64,000 nt of DNA from an uncultured bacterium (GTDB taxonomy: Bacteria > Bacillota > Clostridia > Lachnospirales > Lachnospiraceae), in assembly GCA_947647735.1 (NCBI GenBank), contig CANSLJ010000013.1, forward strand, positions 41,272 to 105,271, in the 5' to 3' direction. The translations under genes were made by a program, and so were the position numbers. Positions 43,157 through 52,185 of the stretch are shown here, piece after piece (positions within the stretch are counted from its first letter, which is position 1; each line of letters begins with the position of its first letter). The notes beneath the pieces were generated by a model. That model worked only from the letters and a program-made list of their open reading frames with translations, was not told the DNA's origin and made no database searches.

Positions 43157-44340
43157 TAGGATTTCAGAGAGGAGAAGCTGTCCGAATATTTTAGAATGAG
43201 GATAAGTCCTGCAAAATAAAACATTCTCTGTAAAAAGGGGATCAGAGGAGATATCTCATAATAGAGATAAGAAATGGGAATGAGGTTAAATAAAAGCAGA
43301 AAGACGCAGTATAGTTGCTCGGGTTTTGTCAGTTTGGTTTCTGTGAAAAGCAAGTAGGAGATGCAGACCATAAGAATACCGACGATCTGAACCTCGGTGT
43401 TGTGGTGATAGCACCAAAAGAGCATGAAAAGAGCTGGGATAGAAAAAATAACCCAGGAGGAGGATTGGCGAAACCTGTAGCAGAGAATAAAGACAATGGG
43501 AATAAAAATGGCAGCTTGAATCAACATAATAAGATTGGTGCTGATGCCGAAACTGGTAAGAAAATCTAAAATACCATAATAAACATATACGGAAATATAT
43601 TTTAAATCAACGCCGACCTGAAATTGCTCTAACAGGATGGTGAGAGGAGAAACATTGACAATGGCAGATACACCAAGCCAGGAAGCAAGCAGAATGCTCC
43701 CGGATATAAGAATACTTTTGTAATATTTTTGGATGAGCAGTGGGATATAGAACAAAAGTGCTATCTGCGGTTTTAACATGGCAATTACCATAAGAAGAGC
43801 TATCAATATCTCGTTTTTGGTGGTATGAGGGTAGTACTCCATTATGATCAGTATGGCTAAAATGGCAAGGATACAGAACATACCGTTGTTCAGCTTATTC
43901 AAAGAACTGCCCCATCCAAAATGGACAAAAAACTGAATGCATAGAAAGACAGACAAAAACTTATTGTGAGAAGATCGCAGAAAAATTTTGTGGAGAAAAA
44001 AAGCACAAAATGCAGCACAGATGGTAAAAAGGCATAGGAACCATATCTTTGCAGCGGTCCATGAAAGGAAGCCGGGATAAAGGATATTGGAGAGAAGGTA
44101 CGACCAGGGAATGGTTGTAGTGCTGTGGTCAAAAACGCCGAAGGCTTCTATGGAGGGAATTCTTCCAAGAATGATATCCATAGGATAGATGCCATGTAAA
44201 ATGCAGGCGCATTCCTGCCAGCGGAGGAAACCGTCAGCTTTGGTAGGGAAAGCTTTTAAATATCCATATATCATAAATAAAGTAAGAGGGATAGAAAAAA
44301 ACAGGATCAGTAATTTATATTGCGTTTTGGATAATTTCAT
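43153..44340 (-). CDS. GT87-like (DUF2029) polytopic membrane protein
   Basis: A 395-residue protein with about 10-11 membrane segments, on the strand opposite to the surrounding operons. Features fit the GT87/DUF2029 family of polyprenyl-phosphate-sugar-dependent mannosyltransferases: a first outer loop with GFLRWQECACIL and YPMDIILGRIPS, GSSLNKLNNGMFCILAI, and the MLKPQIALLFYIPLL motif. It has its own promoter (44395-44423, - strand) and ends in a 4-base overlap with the upstream SDR gene. Probable role: a GT-C sugar transfer to a lipid-linked glycan; acceptor unknown. The reversed orientation suggests separate acquisition or separate control. Confidence 0.68.
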   Translation of the reverse strand: MKLSKTQYKLLILFFSIPLTLFMIYGYLKAFPTKADGFLRWQECACILHGIYPMDIILGRIPSIEAFGVFDHSTTTIPWSYLLSNILYPGFLSWTAAKIWFLCLFTICAAFCAFFLHKIFLRSSHNKFLSVFLCIQFFVHFGWGSSLNKLNNGMFCILAILAILIIMEYYPHTTKNEILIALLMVIAMLKPQIALLFYIPLLIQKYYKSILISGSILLASWLGVSAIVNVSPLTILLEQFQVGVDLKYISVYVYYGILDFLTSFGISTNLIMLIQAAIFIPIVFILCYRFRQSSSWVIFSIPALFMLFWCYHHNTEVQIVGILMVCISYLLFTETKLTKPEQLYCVFLLLFNLIPISYLYYEISPLIPFLQRMFYFAGLILILKYSDSFSSLKSY

Positions 44341-44394
44341 AACAGACCTTTCTGGGCAATGATATTTTGCGATAAAAAACAGTGATTCCCAGAT

Positions 44395-44423
44395 ATTATA
44401 ACAAAAGGAAACCTATGAAGCAA
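44395..44423 (-). promoter_or_regulatory. sigma-A-type promoter of the GT87-like gene
   Basis: On the - strand: -35 TTGCTT (complement of 44418-44423), a 17-base spacer and -10 TATAAT (complement of 44395-44400), 55 bases before the ATG at 44340. The -35 box lies inside the first codons of the divergent GT2 gene at 44415. Confidence 0.6.
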
Positions 44424-45170
44424 CTAATAAGTATTATTACTCCGAGTTTTAACAGTGAGAAAACTATTTATACTACAATTGAATCTATATTAAGGCAAAC
44501 ATATTCTGACATTGAGTATATTATCATAGATGGAAATTCTACAGACAGGACAGTGGAGATTGCAGAATCCTACAGGAGTGCACTGGAAAGAAGAGGCATA
44601 AAATATCATATTATCAGTGAGCCAGACAGGGGAATCTATGATGCTATGAACAAGGGCGTCCATATGGCGAACGGAGAATTGATCGGCATTATCAACAGTG
44701 ATGATTGGTATGAAGAAAATGCGTTGCGGAGAGTGGCAGAAACTTATGAAGAGGAACCATTTGATATGTTCTATGCAGATCTAAGAATCTGGCAGGAAGA
44801 TACAGAAGGAAATTTGAAAGAAAAGATGATAAAGCATTCCAGGCTGAGAAAACTGGCGGTATCCAGGGATTGGAATCATCCGACAACATTTATTACAAGA
44901 AAAGTCTACGAAAAATATCAATATAAGCTGGAAAGCGTACATGACGACTGGGATCTGGTGCTTCGCATAAAGAAAGCAGGGTTACGAATAACCGTTTTAA
45001 ATGAGGTGCTTGCAAATTTTCGTATGGGCGGTGTCAGCAATGAAAAAAATTTAAAAAAAAGTATCCAGAGGGGAAGAGCCAGATATCGGATATACAGGAA
45101 CAATGGATACAGCAGGTGGTACTGGTGGGAATGTGTGGCGATAGAGGCGGTAAAGTGGGTTTTAAGTTAA
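44415..45170 (+). CDS. GT2 family glycosyltransferase (WcaA/WcaE-like)
   Basis: A 251-residue GT2 enzyme: ISIITPSFNSEKTIYTTIES, YIIIDGNSTDRTVEI, EPDRGIYDAMNKGVHMANGE, IINSDDWYEENAL (metal-binding SDD), and HDDWDLVLRI on the acceptor side. The ATG at 44415 with AAGGA at 44405-44409 is preferred over the GTG at 44382. It is the first gene of the second + strand run, divergent from the GT87-like gene with a short shared control region (44341-44414). No clear promoter for this gene was found; TTGCGA at 44367-44372 has poor spacing to any -10. Confidence 0.88.
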   Translation: MKQLISIITPSFNSEKTIYTTIESILRQTYSDIEYIIIDGNSTDRTVEIAESYRSALERRGIKYHIISEPDRGIYDAMNKGVHMANGELIGIINSDDWYEENALRRVAETYEEEPFDMFYADLRIWQEDTEGNLKEKMIKHSRLRKLAVSRDWNHPTTFITRKVYEKYQYKLESVHDDWDLVLRIKKAGLRITVLNEVLANFRMGGVSNEKNLKKSIQRGRARYRIYRNNGYSRWYWWECVAIEAVKWVLS

Positions 45171-45177
45171 AAGATTT

Positions 45178-46524
45178 ATGAAAAATGGGTGGAAAAATAT
45201 AATTCAAAAGACTGTGCTAACAATAGGAATCTTAGTGATATCTATTGTCACAGGTATATTGCTGTTGTGCCTGGTGTATATGCTGCCGACCGGCAGAATG
45301 CAGAAGCATGTAGAAACAGACGTGCTTTTATTGCAGGAAGAGGGAAACTATACGGTATTCTGGGATGGATTTTTTGTGAGGATGCATCCGGGAAATATTA
45401 ATGCGCAGACATTTTTCCTGAATAATCGGGGGATGGCAAGAGACAATCTTACAGACGCAGTTATGTTGGGAAATGCGGTATATGAAAAGGAAGCGAAAGG
45501 TACTTTGGAAAAGGCCTTGGCGGTATATCGCTATTTGGATGAAGATGAAATGCCCATTTCCAGTCTGCAAAATTATTTAGATGGAGAGAACGCAGGGGAA
45601 GAGGTGTCCTACTCTCGATACTGGCATGGATATCTTGTGGTGTTAAAACCATTATTGTGTATTTTCACTTATAGCCAGATAAGAATATTTAATGTTTTAT
45701 TACAAAGCATTTTACTTATATTATTGTGTGTAAAGTTAAGTGGTTTAACGGATTGGAAATACAGTATATGTTTTGTGGGGGGAGGATTGACTGTTTTTCC
45801 TTTTGTGATACCATTTTGTATGCAATATTCGACGGCAACTTATGTAATGCTGCTCAGCAGTATTGTTTATTTATGTAATATAGACTATTGGAAGAAAGAT
45901 GACAGAAGTTTATATTATTTTATGTTGACCGGAATTCTTACAAGTTATGTAGATTTTCTGACTTATCCGATTATAACACTGGGTGGGCTCCTTGTTATCA
46001 GTGTATTGGCAACGGAGAAAAAAACAGGCTTTATCATCCGAAGTTCTGTTATGTGGTGTATAGGTTATTTTGGAATGTGGTTCGGGAAATGGGCAGTGGC
46101 ATCGGTTGTGCTCAGGGAGAATGTTGTTCAGGATGGGCTTGAGCAAATGCTGTTTCGAACGTCGAGTGCGACAGACACTATGTCAGAGAAAAAGGTATCC
46201 GTTTTATCAGCTATTTTTGCCAATTTTTCCAGTATGACCAATGTCTATTACATTGTTGTTTTTATATTGCTATTAATATTTCTTATTGCCCTGGCAAAAA
46301 AACAACCAAATTATTTTCTGAAAAATTTAATAAGGCAGAGGCATTATTTGGTGATCGCTTTATACCCATTTATCTGGTATGGGGTAATAAAGAACCATTC
46401 TTATGATCATAGTTCATTTACCTATAGGGCGCTGTTTGTTACTGTTTTTGCGCTCATGGTAATGATAGTAAGGAGTTGTGAAAATATTGACAGATCTGAC
46501 AGCAATTATCCTGACAAAAAATGA
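45178..46524 (+). CDS. polytopic membrane protein of unknown function
   Basis: A 448-residue protein with an N-terminal span (about 12-35), an extracytoplasmic loop of about 120 residues (YTVFWDGFFVRMHPGNINAQ, MLGNAVYEKEAKG, SYSRYWHGYLVVLKPLL), and then about 8-9 further spans. I do not recognise the family. The large first outer loop followed by multiple spans is compatible with a GT-C-like or polymer-modifying enzyme, and the location between GT2 genes supports a glycan role. There is no good RBS before the ATG at 45178, which is 7 bases after the previous stop. The 3' end overlaps the next gene by 47 bases. Confidence 0.6.
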   Translation: MKNGWKNIIQKTVLTIGILVISIVTGILLLCLVYMLPTGRMQKHVETDVLLLQEEGNYTVFWDGFFVRMHPGNINAQTFFLNNRGMARDNLTDAVMLGNAVYEKEAKGTLEKALAVYRYLDEDEMPISSLQNYLDGENAGEEVSYSRYWHGYLVVLKPLLCIFTYSQIRIFNVLLQSILLILLCVKLSGLTDWKYSICFVGGGLTVFPFVIPFCMQYSTATYVMLLSSIVYLCNIDYWKKDDRSLYYFMLTGILTSYVDFLTYPIITLGGLLVISVLATEKKTGFIIRSSVMWCIGYFGMWFGKWAVASVVLRENVVQDGLEQMLFRTSSATDTMSEKKVSVLSAIFANFSSMTNVYYIVVFILLLIFLIALAKKQPNYFLKNLIRQRHYLVIALYPFIWYGVIKNHSYDHSSFTYRALFVTVFALMVMIVRSCENIDRSDSNYPDKK

Positions 46525-47332
46525 AGAATTGAATATTGCGGACTGTATCAGATCTATTCGAGATCTGGCGCGGCGCATTATTGTGATAGACAGTTTCAGC
46601 ACAGACAGAACTGTCCAAATTGCAGAAGAGCTCGGTGCGGAAGTCCATGAACATGAGTTCATCAATTATTCAAAACAGTTTTTATATGGTTTAAATGAGA
46701 TGAATATTAAAACCACATGGGTACTTCGAATCGATGCAGATGAGCGATTGACGGATGCATCGAGAGAAGAGATAGAGCAATTATGCGATGATAATATGCA
46801 CACGGATGTGAACGGAATCATTTTGCGGTTTGAAGTGACTTTTTTGGGAAAGAAATTAAGACATGGGGGGATTTATCCGTTTCGAAAACTTCTTGTGTTT
46901 AAGTATGGAAAGGGCACAATCGAAGATCGGAATATGGACGAACATATTGTGCTTTTTGAGGGGCGCAGTGTGGAGGCGAAAGAGGATTGTGAACACCATG
47001 ATTATAAGGATCTCAACCATTTTATCAATAAGCATAACTGGTATGCGGGCAGGGAGGTAAAAGATTATATTCAAAATACTATGACGGGGCAGGAGAGTGG
47101 AAAGGAATTAAATCAGAAGGCAGGAATCAAACGCTTTATAAAATTTCATATATATTATAAGCTGCCTATGGGAATGCGGGCGCATTTATATTATATTTAC
47201 AGATACTATGTCAGGCTTGGATTTCTGGACGGAAAGGAAGGAAAAATATATGCCTTTCTGCAGGCTTATTGGTATCGGTATCTGGTGGATGCGAAAATAT
47301 ATGAACATTTGAAAAATAATATGGTTAAGTGA
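46478..47332 (+). CDS. GT2 family glycosyltransferase (WaaE/KdtX-like)
   Basis: A 284-residue GT2 enzyme with LTAIILTKNEELNIADCI, IVIDSFSTDRTVQIAEELGA, INYSKQFLYGL, and VLRIDADERL (DAD metal motif), followed by a LRHGGIYPFRKLLVF segment and an EDCEHHDYKDLNHFINKHNWY stretch typical of WaaE-type transferases. The start is uncertain: a GTG at 46478 or a TTG at 46487, both inside the end of the upstream gene and close behind AGGAG at 46471-46475. The overlap indicates translational coupling. Sugar unknown. Confidence 0.85.
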   Translation: MKILTDLTAIILTKNEELNIADCIRSIRDLARRIIVIDSFSTDRTVQIAEELGAEVHEHEFINYSKQFLYGLNEMNIKTTWVLRIDADERLTDASREEIEQLCDDNMHTDVNGIILRFEVTFLGKKLRHGGIYPFRKLLVFKYGKGTIEDRNMDEHIVLFEGRSVEAKEDCEHHDYKDLNHFINKHNWYAGREVKDYIQNTMTGQESGKELNQKAGIKRFIKFHIYYKLPMGMRAHLYYIYRYYVRLGFLDGKEGKIYAFLQAYWYRYLVDAKIYEHLKNNMVK

Positions 47333-47434
47333 CCAGGCGGTGGAGACAAAACCGGAGATAATATCATTTTGGTAAGCATTGCTGTAAAAAATGATAGAGT
47401 GCCAAAGGGTTTCATATGAGAATGGAGCGATAGA

Positions 47435-48583
47435 TTGAAAACAATTTTGATTATTATGGGGCGTTATCTGCCAGGCTATAAAGATGGCGGACCGGTCAGG
47501 AGTATTAAAAATCTTGTGGACAGGCTTGGAAAGGAATATAATTTTCGTATTCTGACAACAGATAGAGATCATGGAGACGATAAGCCTTATCAGGGAATTG
47601 AAGTGAGAAAATGGAATACCGTAGGAGCGGCGAGGGTTTATTATGTGGAACCTGGCGGGTTTGATGAGAGTACGGTGGAACGGCTGGCATCAGAGTCAGA
47701 ACTTGTATATATGTGCGGGTGCTTCAATGACTATGCAAGAACGACGCTTAAATTAAAAAGGCAGGGGAGGATCAAATGCCGGGTTGTGATTGCGGCAATG
47801 GGGCTGTTTTCTCCGGGAGCTTTTCGCATTAAATATCCGAAAAAAAAGGCCTATATGGTGTTGCTGAAAAGGGCTGGATATTTTAAAAATGTGGAGTGGT
47901 CGGCGAGCAGTGAGGAGGAAGCAGCGGATATCAGACGGGAAGTGGGGAAAGATGCGGTATGTCATTTGGCAGAGGATCTGCCGAGAAAGGTAGAAGAAGC
48001 AAAATTAGCCGAGAGCTCTCCGGAAGGGAAGCTGCGGATAATTTTTCTTTCCCGCATATCGAAAAAGAAGAATCTGGCATATGCGGCAGGATTATTGAAG
48101 GACTTACAGGGACAGGTAGTTTTTGATATTTATGGAAATAAAGAGGATGCATCCTATTGGAAAGAATGTGAGGATCGTTTGAATAAACTGCCGGAAAATA
48201 TATCCTGGAACTATAAGGGAGAAGCACCTGCGGAAGAAGTGATTCATATATTCAGTCAATACGATGTATTCTTATTCCCCACACTGGCCGAGAATTATGG
48301 ACATGTCATTTTGGAAGCAATGTCGGGAGGATGTATTCCTGTTATCAGTGATAAAACACCATGGACTGTGGAAAAGCTTGGCAGATCAGGCAATGTGGTG
48401 GAATTGGAAGAGGCGGCAGACTTTCAGAAAATATTGCAGCGATATGTGGATATGGGGGAGGCAGAATTGAGGGAGAAAAGAGAACATTGTTTTCTATTTT
48501 CAAAAAAGTATCTGCAGGAAGAAGCCAAAAAAGCAGAAAACTCATACAGAAGTATTTTTGAGAAAGAAACGGATGAAGATTAG
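47435..48583 (+). CDS. GT4 family glycosyltransferase
   Basis: A 382-residue GT-B enzyme. IIMGRYLPGYKDGGPVRSI at the N-terminus contains the acceptor-loop GGPVRSI typical of a GT4 subgroup; LRIIFLSRISKKKNL opens the donor domain, and FLFPTLAENYGHVILEAMSGGC carries the two glutamates of the E-x7-E motif. The start is a TTG at 47435 with GGAG at 47424-47427; no nearer ATG precedes the conserved region. The 102-base gap upstream shows no convincing promoter. It heads a series of four consecutive GT4 genes (47435-52116). Confidence 0.87.
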   Translation: MKTILIIMGRYLPGYKDGGPVRSIKNLVDRLGKEYNFRILTTDRDHGDDKPYQGIEVRKWNTVGAARVYYVEPGGFDESTVERLASESELVYMCGCFNDYARTTLKLKRQGRIKCRVVIAAMGLFSPGAFRIKYPKKKAYMVLLKRAGYFKNVEWSASSEEEAADIRREVGKDAVCHLAEDLPRKVEEAKLAESSPEGKLRIIFLSRISKKKNLAYAAGLLKDLQGQVVFDIYGNKEDASYWKECEDRLNKLPENISWNYKGEAPAEEVIHIFSQYDVFLFPTLAENYGHVILEAMSGGCIPVISDKTPWTVEKLGRSGNVVELEEAADFQKILQRYVDMGEAELREKREHCFLFSKKYLQEEAKKAENSYRSIFEKETDED

Positions 48584-48613
48584 CTGGAAGAATGGAAAAG
48601 GGATAAATATCAC

Positions 48614-49753
48614 ATGAAGATTGTACATGTATGCCTGTGCGGGTGTGTTACAGATGGCTGGAGCTATCAGGATAATTTACTGCCGAAGTACCAGAAAAGA
48701 AATGGAAATGACGTAACGGTGATTGCATCAAAATGGATCTGGAATTCTGAAGGAAAAATGGAAATAAGCCATGAAGAACATTATGTTAATCAGGATGGAG
48801 TAAAAATGATTCGGCTCGATGCATTATTCCATGCAGGAGTGGAAGCGAAGCTAAAAATATATCCGGGGTTGATTCGGACAATCGAGAAGGAAACTCCGGA
48901 TATTTTGTTTGTGCATGATCTGAGTTTTTTACAGGTGAATACAATCTGTAATTATCTGAAAAAACACAGAAACGTTACTGCATACTGTGATAACCATGGG
49001 GATTTCAGCAACAGCGCCAGGAACTGGTTTTCTAAAAATCTTCTGCATAAAGGAATCTGGAAAATAGGGGCACAGCGTATCAAGAAATACGTCAAAAGAT
49101 TTTATGGCGTTTTGCCGGCACGTGTCGATTTTTTGAGAGAAATGTACGGCTTACCGGAAGAAAAATGTGAGCTGCTGATCATGGCTGCAGATGATGATCT
49201 TGTAAAATATGCAGGGAAGAAAGAAATTGTGGAAAGAACAAAGGAAAAATATCGGATAGGTGAAAAAGATTTTGTGATCGTAACAGGAGGCAAGATCGAT
49301 CTGTTCAAGCAACAGACACTATTGTTGATGGAAGCTGTCAATGAGATATCAGATATGAATATAAAATTATTTGTTTTTGGTTCGGTTGTGAAGGAATTGA
49401 AAGCGAAATTGCATGAGTTGTGCGGTGAAAGGGTGGAGTATATTGGCTGGCTGAACAACAGAGAATCTTATGAATTGTTTGCGACAGCAGATATAGCGGT
49501 ATTTCCGGGAAGACATTCTGTATATTGGGAGCAGGTGGTTGGACAGGGGATACCAATGATCGTAAAGAGATGGGAAGGCACAGAACATGTAGATTTAGGG
49601 GGAAATGTACTTTTTCTGGATGAAGATTCTGTGGAGGAAATAAAAAAGAAAATAGAGGCGGCCTACAGTAATTTAGAAGCTATGAAAACTGTTGCAAGAA
49701 AGAACAGTCAATTATTCTTATATGATAGTGTTGCGAGGGAAAGTATACGATAA
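48614..49753 (+). CDS. GT4-like glycosyltransferase
   Basis: A 379-residue GT-B-like enzyme: IVHVCLCGCVTDGWSYQDN at the N-terminus, HDLSFLQVNTICNYLK and CDNHGDFSNSARNWFS in the acceptor domain, VIVTGGKIDLFKQQTLLLMEA at the start of the donor domain, and AVFPGRHSVYWEQVVGQGIP in place of the usual E-x7-E, where only one glutamate is evident. This weaker catalytic signature sets it apart from its neighbours. The gene sits 30 bases after the previous stop, preceded by AAAGGG, and 37 bases before the likely start of the next gene. Confidence 0.78.
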   Translation: MKIVHVCLCGCVTDGWSYQDNLLPKYQKRNGNDVTVIASKWIWNSEGKMEISHEEHYVNQDGVKMIRLDALFHAGVEAKLKIYPGLIRTIEKETPDILFVHDLSFLQVNTICNYLKKHRNVTAYCDNHGDFSNSARNWFSKNLLHKGIWKIGAQRIKKYVKRFYGVLPARVDFLREMYGLPEEKCELLIMAADDDLVKYAGKKEIVERTKEKYRIGEKDFVIVTGGKIDLFKQQTLLLMEAVNEISDMNIKLFVFGSVVKELKAKLHELCGERVEYIGWLNNRESYELFATADIAVFPGRHSVYWEQVVGQGIPMIVKRWEGTEHVDLGGNVLFLDEDSVEEIKKKIEAAYSNLEAMKTVARKNSQLFLYDSVARESIR

Positions 49754-49790
49754 ATACACAAATGCATTGTGCTCAGGGAGAAGAGAAAGT

Positions 49791-50906
49791 TTGAAAATAC
49801 TATTTTGCGGAATTATGGTTCCGGAAGAAATAGAATATCGGGTCAAAGATATTTCTGCGGCGGGAAACCGGTTTCAAAATAATGTGATAAAGAATCTGGA
49901 AATGTTGGGACATGAGGTGATTACAGTGTCCTATGTGGCGGTTCCGATTCCGGAGGGGATCAGGAAAACTTTGCAGGATACAGAAAGTAGAAGGTATATA
50001 ATCAGGAAATCAGCGGAGTGGAAGGAAACCTGCAGGGCGGTAATAAACTGCAGGAGAACAGTTGAAAATTTGGTGAAGACAGTAGACAGCGTTATATGCT
50101 ATAATATTTTTTACAGCTACTATTTTCTTCCATGGATGGCCCGAAGACATTTAAAAAAGAATATTCTTATTTTGGCTGATTATAGTGGGCCAGAGAGCTT
50201 TAAAAGTTTGGGGAGAAAGGTATACGCCCGTCTGCAGGCAAAGATACTTCAGAAATATGATACGGTTATGGGACTGTCTGCGAATACAGAAAAGCGTCTG
50301 AAAAAGGGTCAGCAATTTATTTTGATGGAAGGCGGGATTGACCAGGAGTTTTATGATTGTTTTGCCTTTCGGGGGAAAGAGACGGATGGACCAATTATTT
50401 TTATGTATTCCGGACTTTTATCCAGGGTGACAGGCGTTGACTTATTATTGAAGGCAATGGAGGCAAATAGAAAGAAGAATATTCGGCTAGTAATAACCGG
50501 AAAAGGTAACCTTGAACAGTTGGTAAGGGATGCGGCTCAGAGAGATGGCAGGATAGACTATAAAGGACATTTGGCATATAAAAGTTATATTGAAGAACTT
50601 CAAAACGCAGATATATTGGTGAACCCGAGGAATATGGGTCTGCCGGAAAATCAGAATAATTTTCCATCGAAAATTTTGGACTATCTGGCGACAGGAAAGT
50701 CAGTCATTTCAACAAAGTTCGTAGGATGGGAGAAGTTTGAGGAGAATATAAAATTTATAGAAATGGAAGAAATGGAAAAAATATTTTTCGGAACAGGGAA
50801 TACAGAAGAAGAATTTCTGAGGAACAGGAAATTTATAAAAGGGTATTTGTGGCAAAATCAGTTAAGGCGATTATTGGGAGAGAATTGTGAAAATTGTAAT
50901 AGTTAA
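49791..50906 (+). CDS. GT4 family glycosyltransferase
   Basis: A 371-residue GT-B enzyme starting KILFCGIMVPEEIEYRVKDI, with GNRFQNNVIKNLEMLGHEV in the acceptor domain, MYSGLLSRVTGVDLLLKAM at the donor domain, and LPENQNNFPSKILDYLATGKSVI near the end (the E-x7-E equivalent in this subgroup is NNFPSKILDYLATGK). I take the TTG at 49791 as start (GGGAG at 49776-49780), because the open frame back to 49692 overlaps the upstream gene and adds sequence unlike the family. It overlaps the next gene by 20 bases. Confidence 0.82.
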   Translation: MKILFCGIMVPEEIEYRVKDISAAGNRFQNNVIKNLEMLGHEVITVSYVAVPIPEGIRKTLQDTESRRYIIRKSAEWKETCRAVINCRRTVENLVKTVDSVICYNIFYSYYFLPWMARRHLKKNILILADYSGPESFKSLGRKVYARLQAKILQKYDTVMGLSANTEKRLKKGQQFILMEGGIDQEFYDCFAFRGKETDGPIIFMYSGLLSRVTGVDLLLKAMEANRKKNIRLVITGKGNLEQLVRDAAQRDGRIDYKGHLAYKSYIEELQNADILVNPRNMGLPENQNNFPSKILDYLATGKSVISTKFVGWEKFEENIKFIEMEEMEKIFFGTGNTEEEFLRNRKFIKGYLWQNQLRRLLGENCENCNS

Positions 50907-52116
50907 CTCTTCATGTAAAACTTCCAGTACAGGGAAGATAGCATACGGGTTATATAAAAAGCTTACAGAGGCAGGGAATGACTGTATTTTAGCTTATGGG
51001 AATAATGAGGAATATCCTGAGGAGCCCAGGCTTATACGGATCACAAATCAGAGGGAAATTGTTTTTCACAATCGAATCAGCTATATGACAGGATATGAAG
51101 GCAGGTATTCTCATAGAGCAACCCAAAGACTGATCGCTGTTCTGGAGGAGTTTAAACCGGATATTGTACAGTTATATAATTTGCACGGATTTTATCTGAA
51201 TAGTTTTGAACTGCTTCAATATTTGAAAAAAGAAAATATACCAACCGTATATTCCATGTTAGATGAATATGCTTATCTGGGAAGTTGCTGTTATGCATTT
51301 ACATGTGATAAATTCCGAATAAACTGTGAAGGATGTCAAAAGGAATTAAAGCAATATCCAAGAAGCATGTGGCGAAGAACAGGAAAACAGGTAAATCGCT
51401 TAAAAAAGAATATATATGATGATTTTGAACGTTTGGTTTTTGTAGGGCCCGAGTGGGTAAAGAACAGAGCTCTTGAGTCAAGCTTGTTAAAAGATAAGAA
51501 GATAAAAGTTGTAGATGAGTTTATTGATACAGATGGTTGTTTTTATCCGAGAGAAGCTGAGACATTAAGAAGGAAATTGGGAATAGACGAGAACCAGATT
51601 GTTATTCTGGATGTAGCACCATCACATGATGAAAGAAAGGGTGTAAAGTATTTTATAGAGCTGGCCGGAAAAATTCAGGATAAAAATTATGTGTTTATCA
51701 ATGTGGGATATTCAGGAGATGACATGTCTGGATTGCCCCACAATTTTATACCGGTTTCATTTGTGGCAGATCAGAATGAGCTGGCGGTATATTATTCGCT
51801 GGCGGATCTGTTTGTCTGTACAAGTATGGCGGATACTATGCCAAATGTCTGTCTGGATTCGTTGGCGTGTGGTACACCGGTGGCTGGGTTCAGGATAACC
51901 GGGGTTCCTTATGTAGCAGAGGAACCTTTGGGGAGATTTGTAGGACCTGGGAATGTTGAAGAACTGGAACAGATTGTGTTGGAAACGAAGAAGAAAAATA
52001 TGGATACCGTCGAACGGGCGAGAAGTTATGCACTGAAAAGGTATTCGCCGGAGGTATATTTTGATAAGATGAATGAAATATATAGAGAAATGTTGCGAGA
52101 TGGGAATGGAATGTAA
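50887..52116 (+). CDS. GT4 family glycosyltransferase (WcaC-like)
   Basis: A 409-residue GT-B enzyme of the WcaC-like type: YNLHGFYLNSFELLQYLKKE, then a cysteine cluster in GSCCYAFTCDKFRINCEGC (C-C-x4-C-x6-C-x2-C), a known trait of this group, and SMADTMPNVCLDSLACGTPVAGF in the donor domain. Where the family often has WTLHDxW, this protein has YSMLDEYAYLG. GTG start at 50887 with GGGAG at 50877-50881, overlapping the previous gene by 20 bases. Sugar specificity unknown. Confidence 0.87.
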   Translation: MKIVIVNSSCKTSSTGKIAYGLYKKLTEAGNDCILAYGNNEEYPEEPRLIRITNQREIVFHNRISYMTGYEGRYSHRATQRLIAVLEEFKPDIVQLYNLHGFYLNSFELLQYLKKENIPTVYSMLDEYAYLGSCCYAFTCDKFRINCEGCQKELKQYPRSMWRRTGKQVNRLKKNIYDDFERLVFVGPEWVKNRALESSLLKDKKIKVVDEFIDTDGCFYPREAETLRRKLGIDENQIVILDVAPSHDERKGVKYFIELAGKIQDKNYVFINVGYSGDDMSGLPHNFIPVSFVADQNELAVYYSLADLFVCTSMADTMPNVCLDSLACGTPVAGFRITGVPYVAEEPLGRFVGPGNVEELEQIVLETKKKNMDTVERARSYALKRYSPEVYFDKMNEIYREMLRDGNGM

Positions 52117-52185
52117 AGACAAGCGTTTATGTTGATGGATATGTTTTTGTGCGCCTGAGCGAAATGAAAGGAATGGTAGAAATAT

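Noticed and set aside
49692-49790. Upstream extension of the GT4 gene at 49791
   Set aside because: It overlaps the 3' end of the previous gene and encodes residues unlike the family start; the GGGAG before 49791 supports the shorter form.
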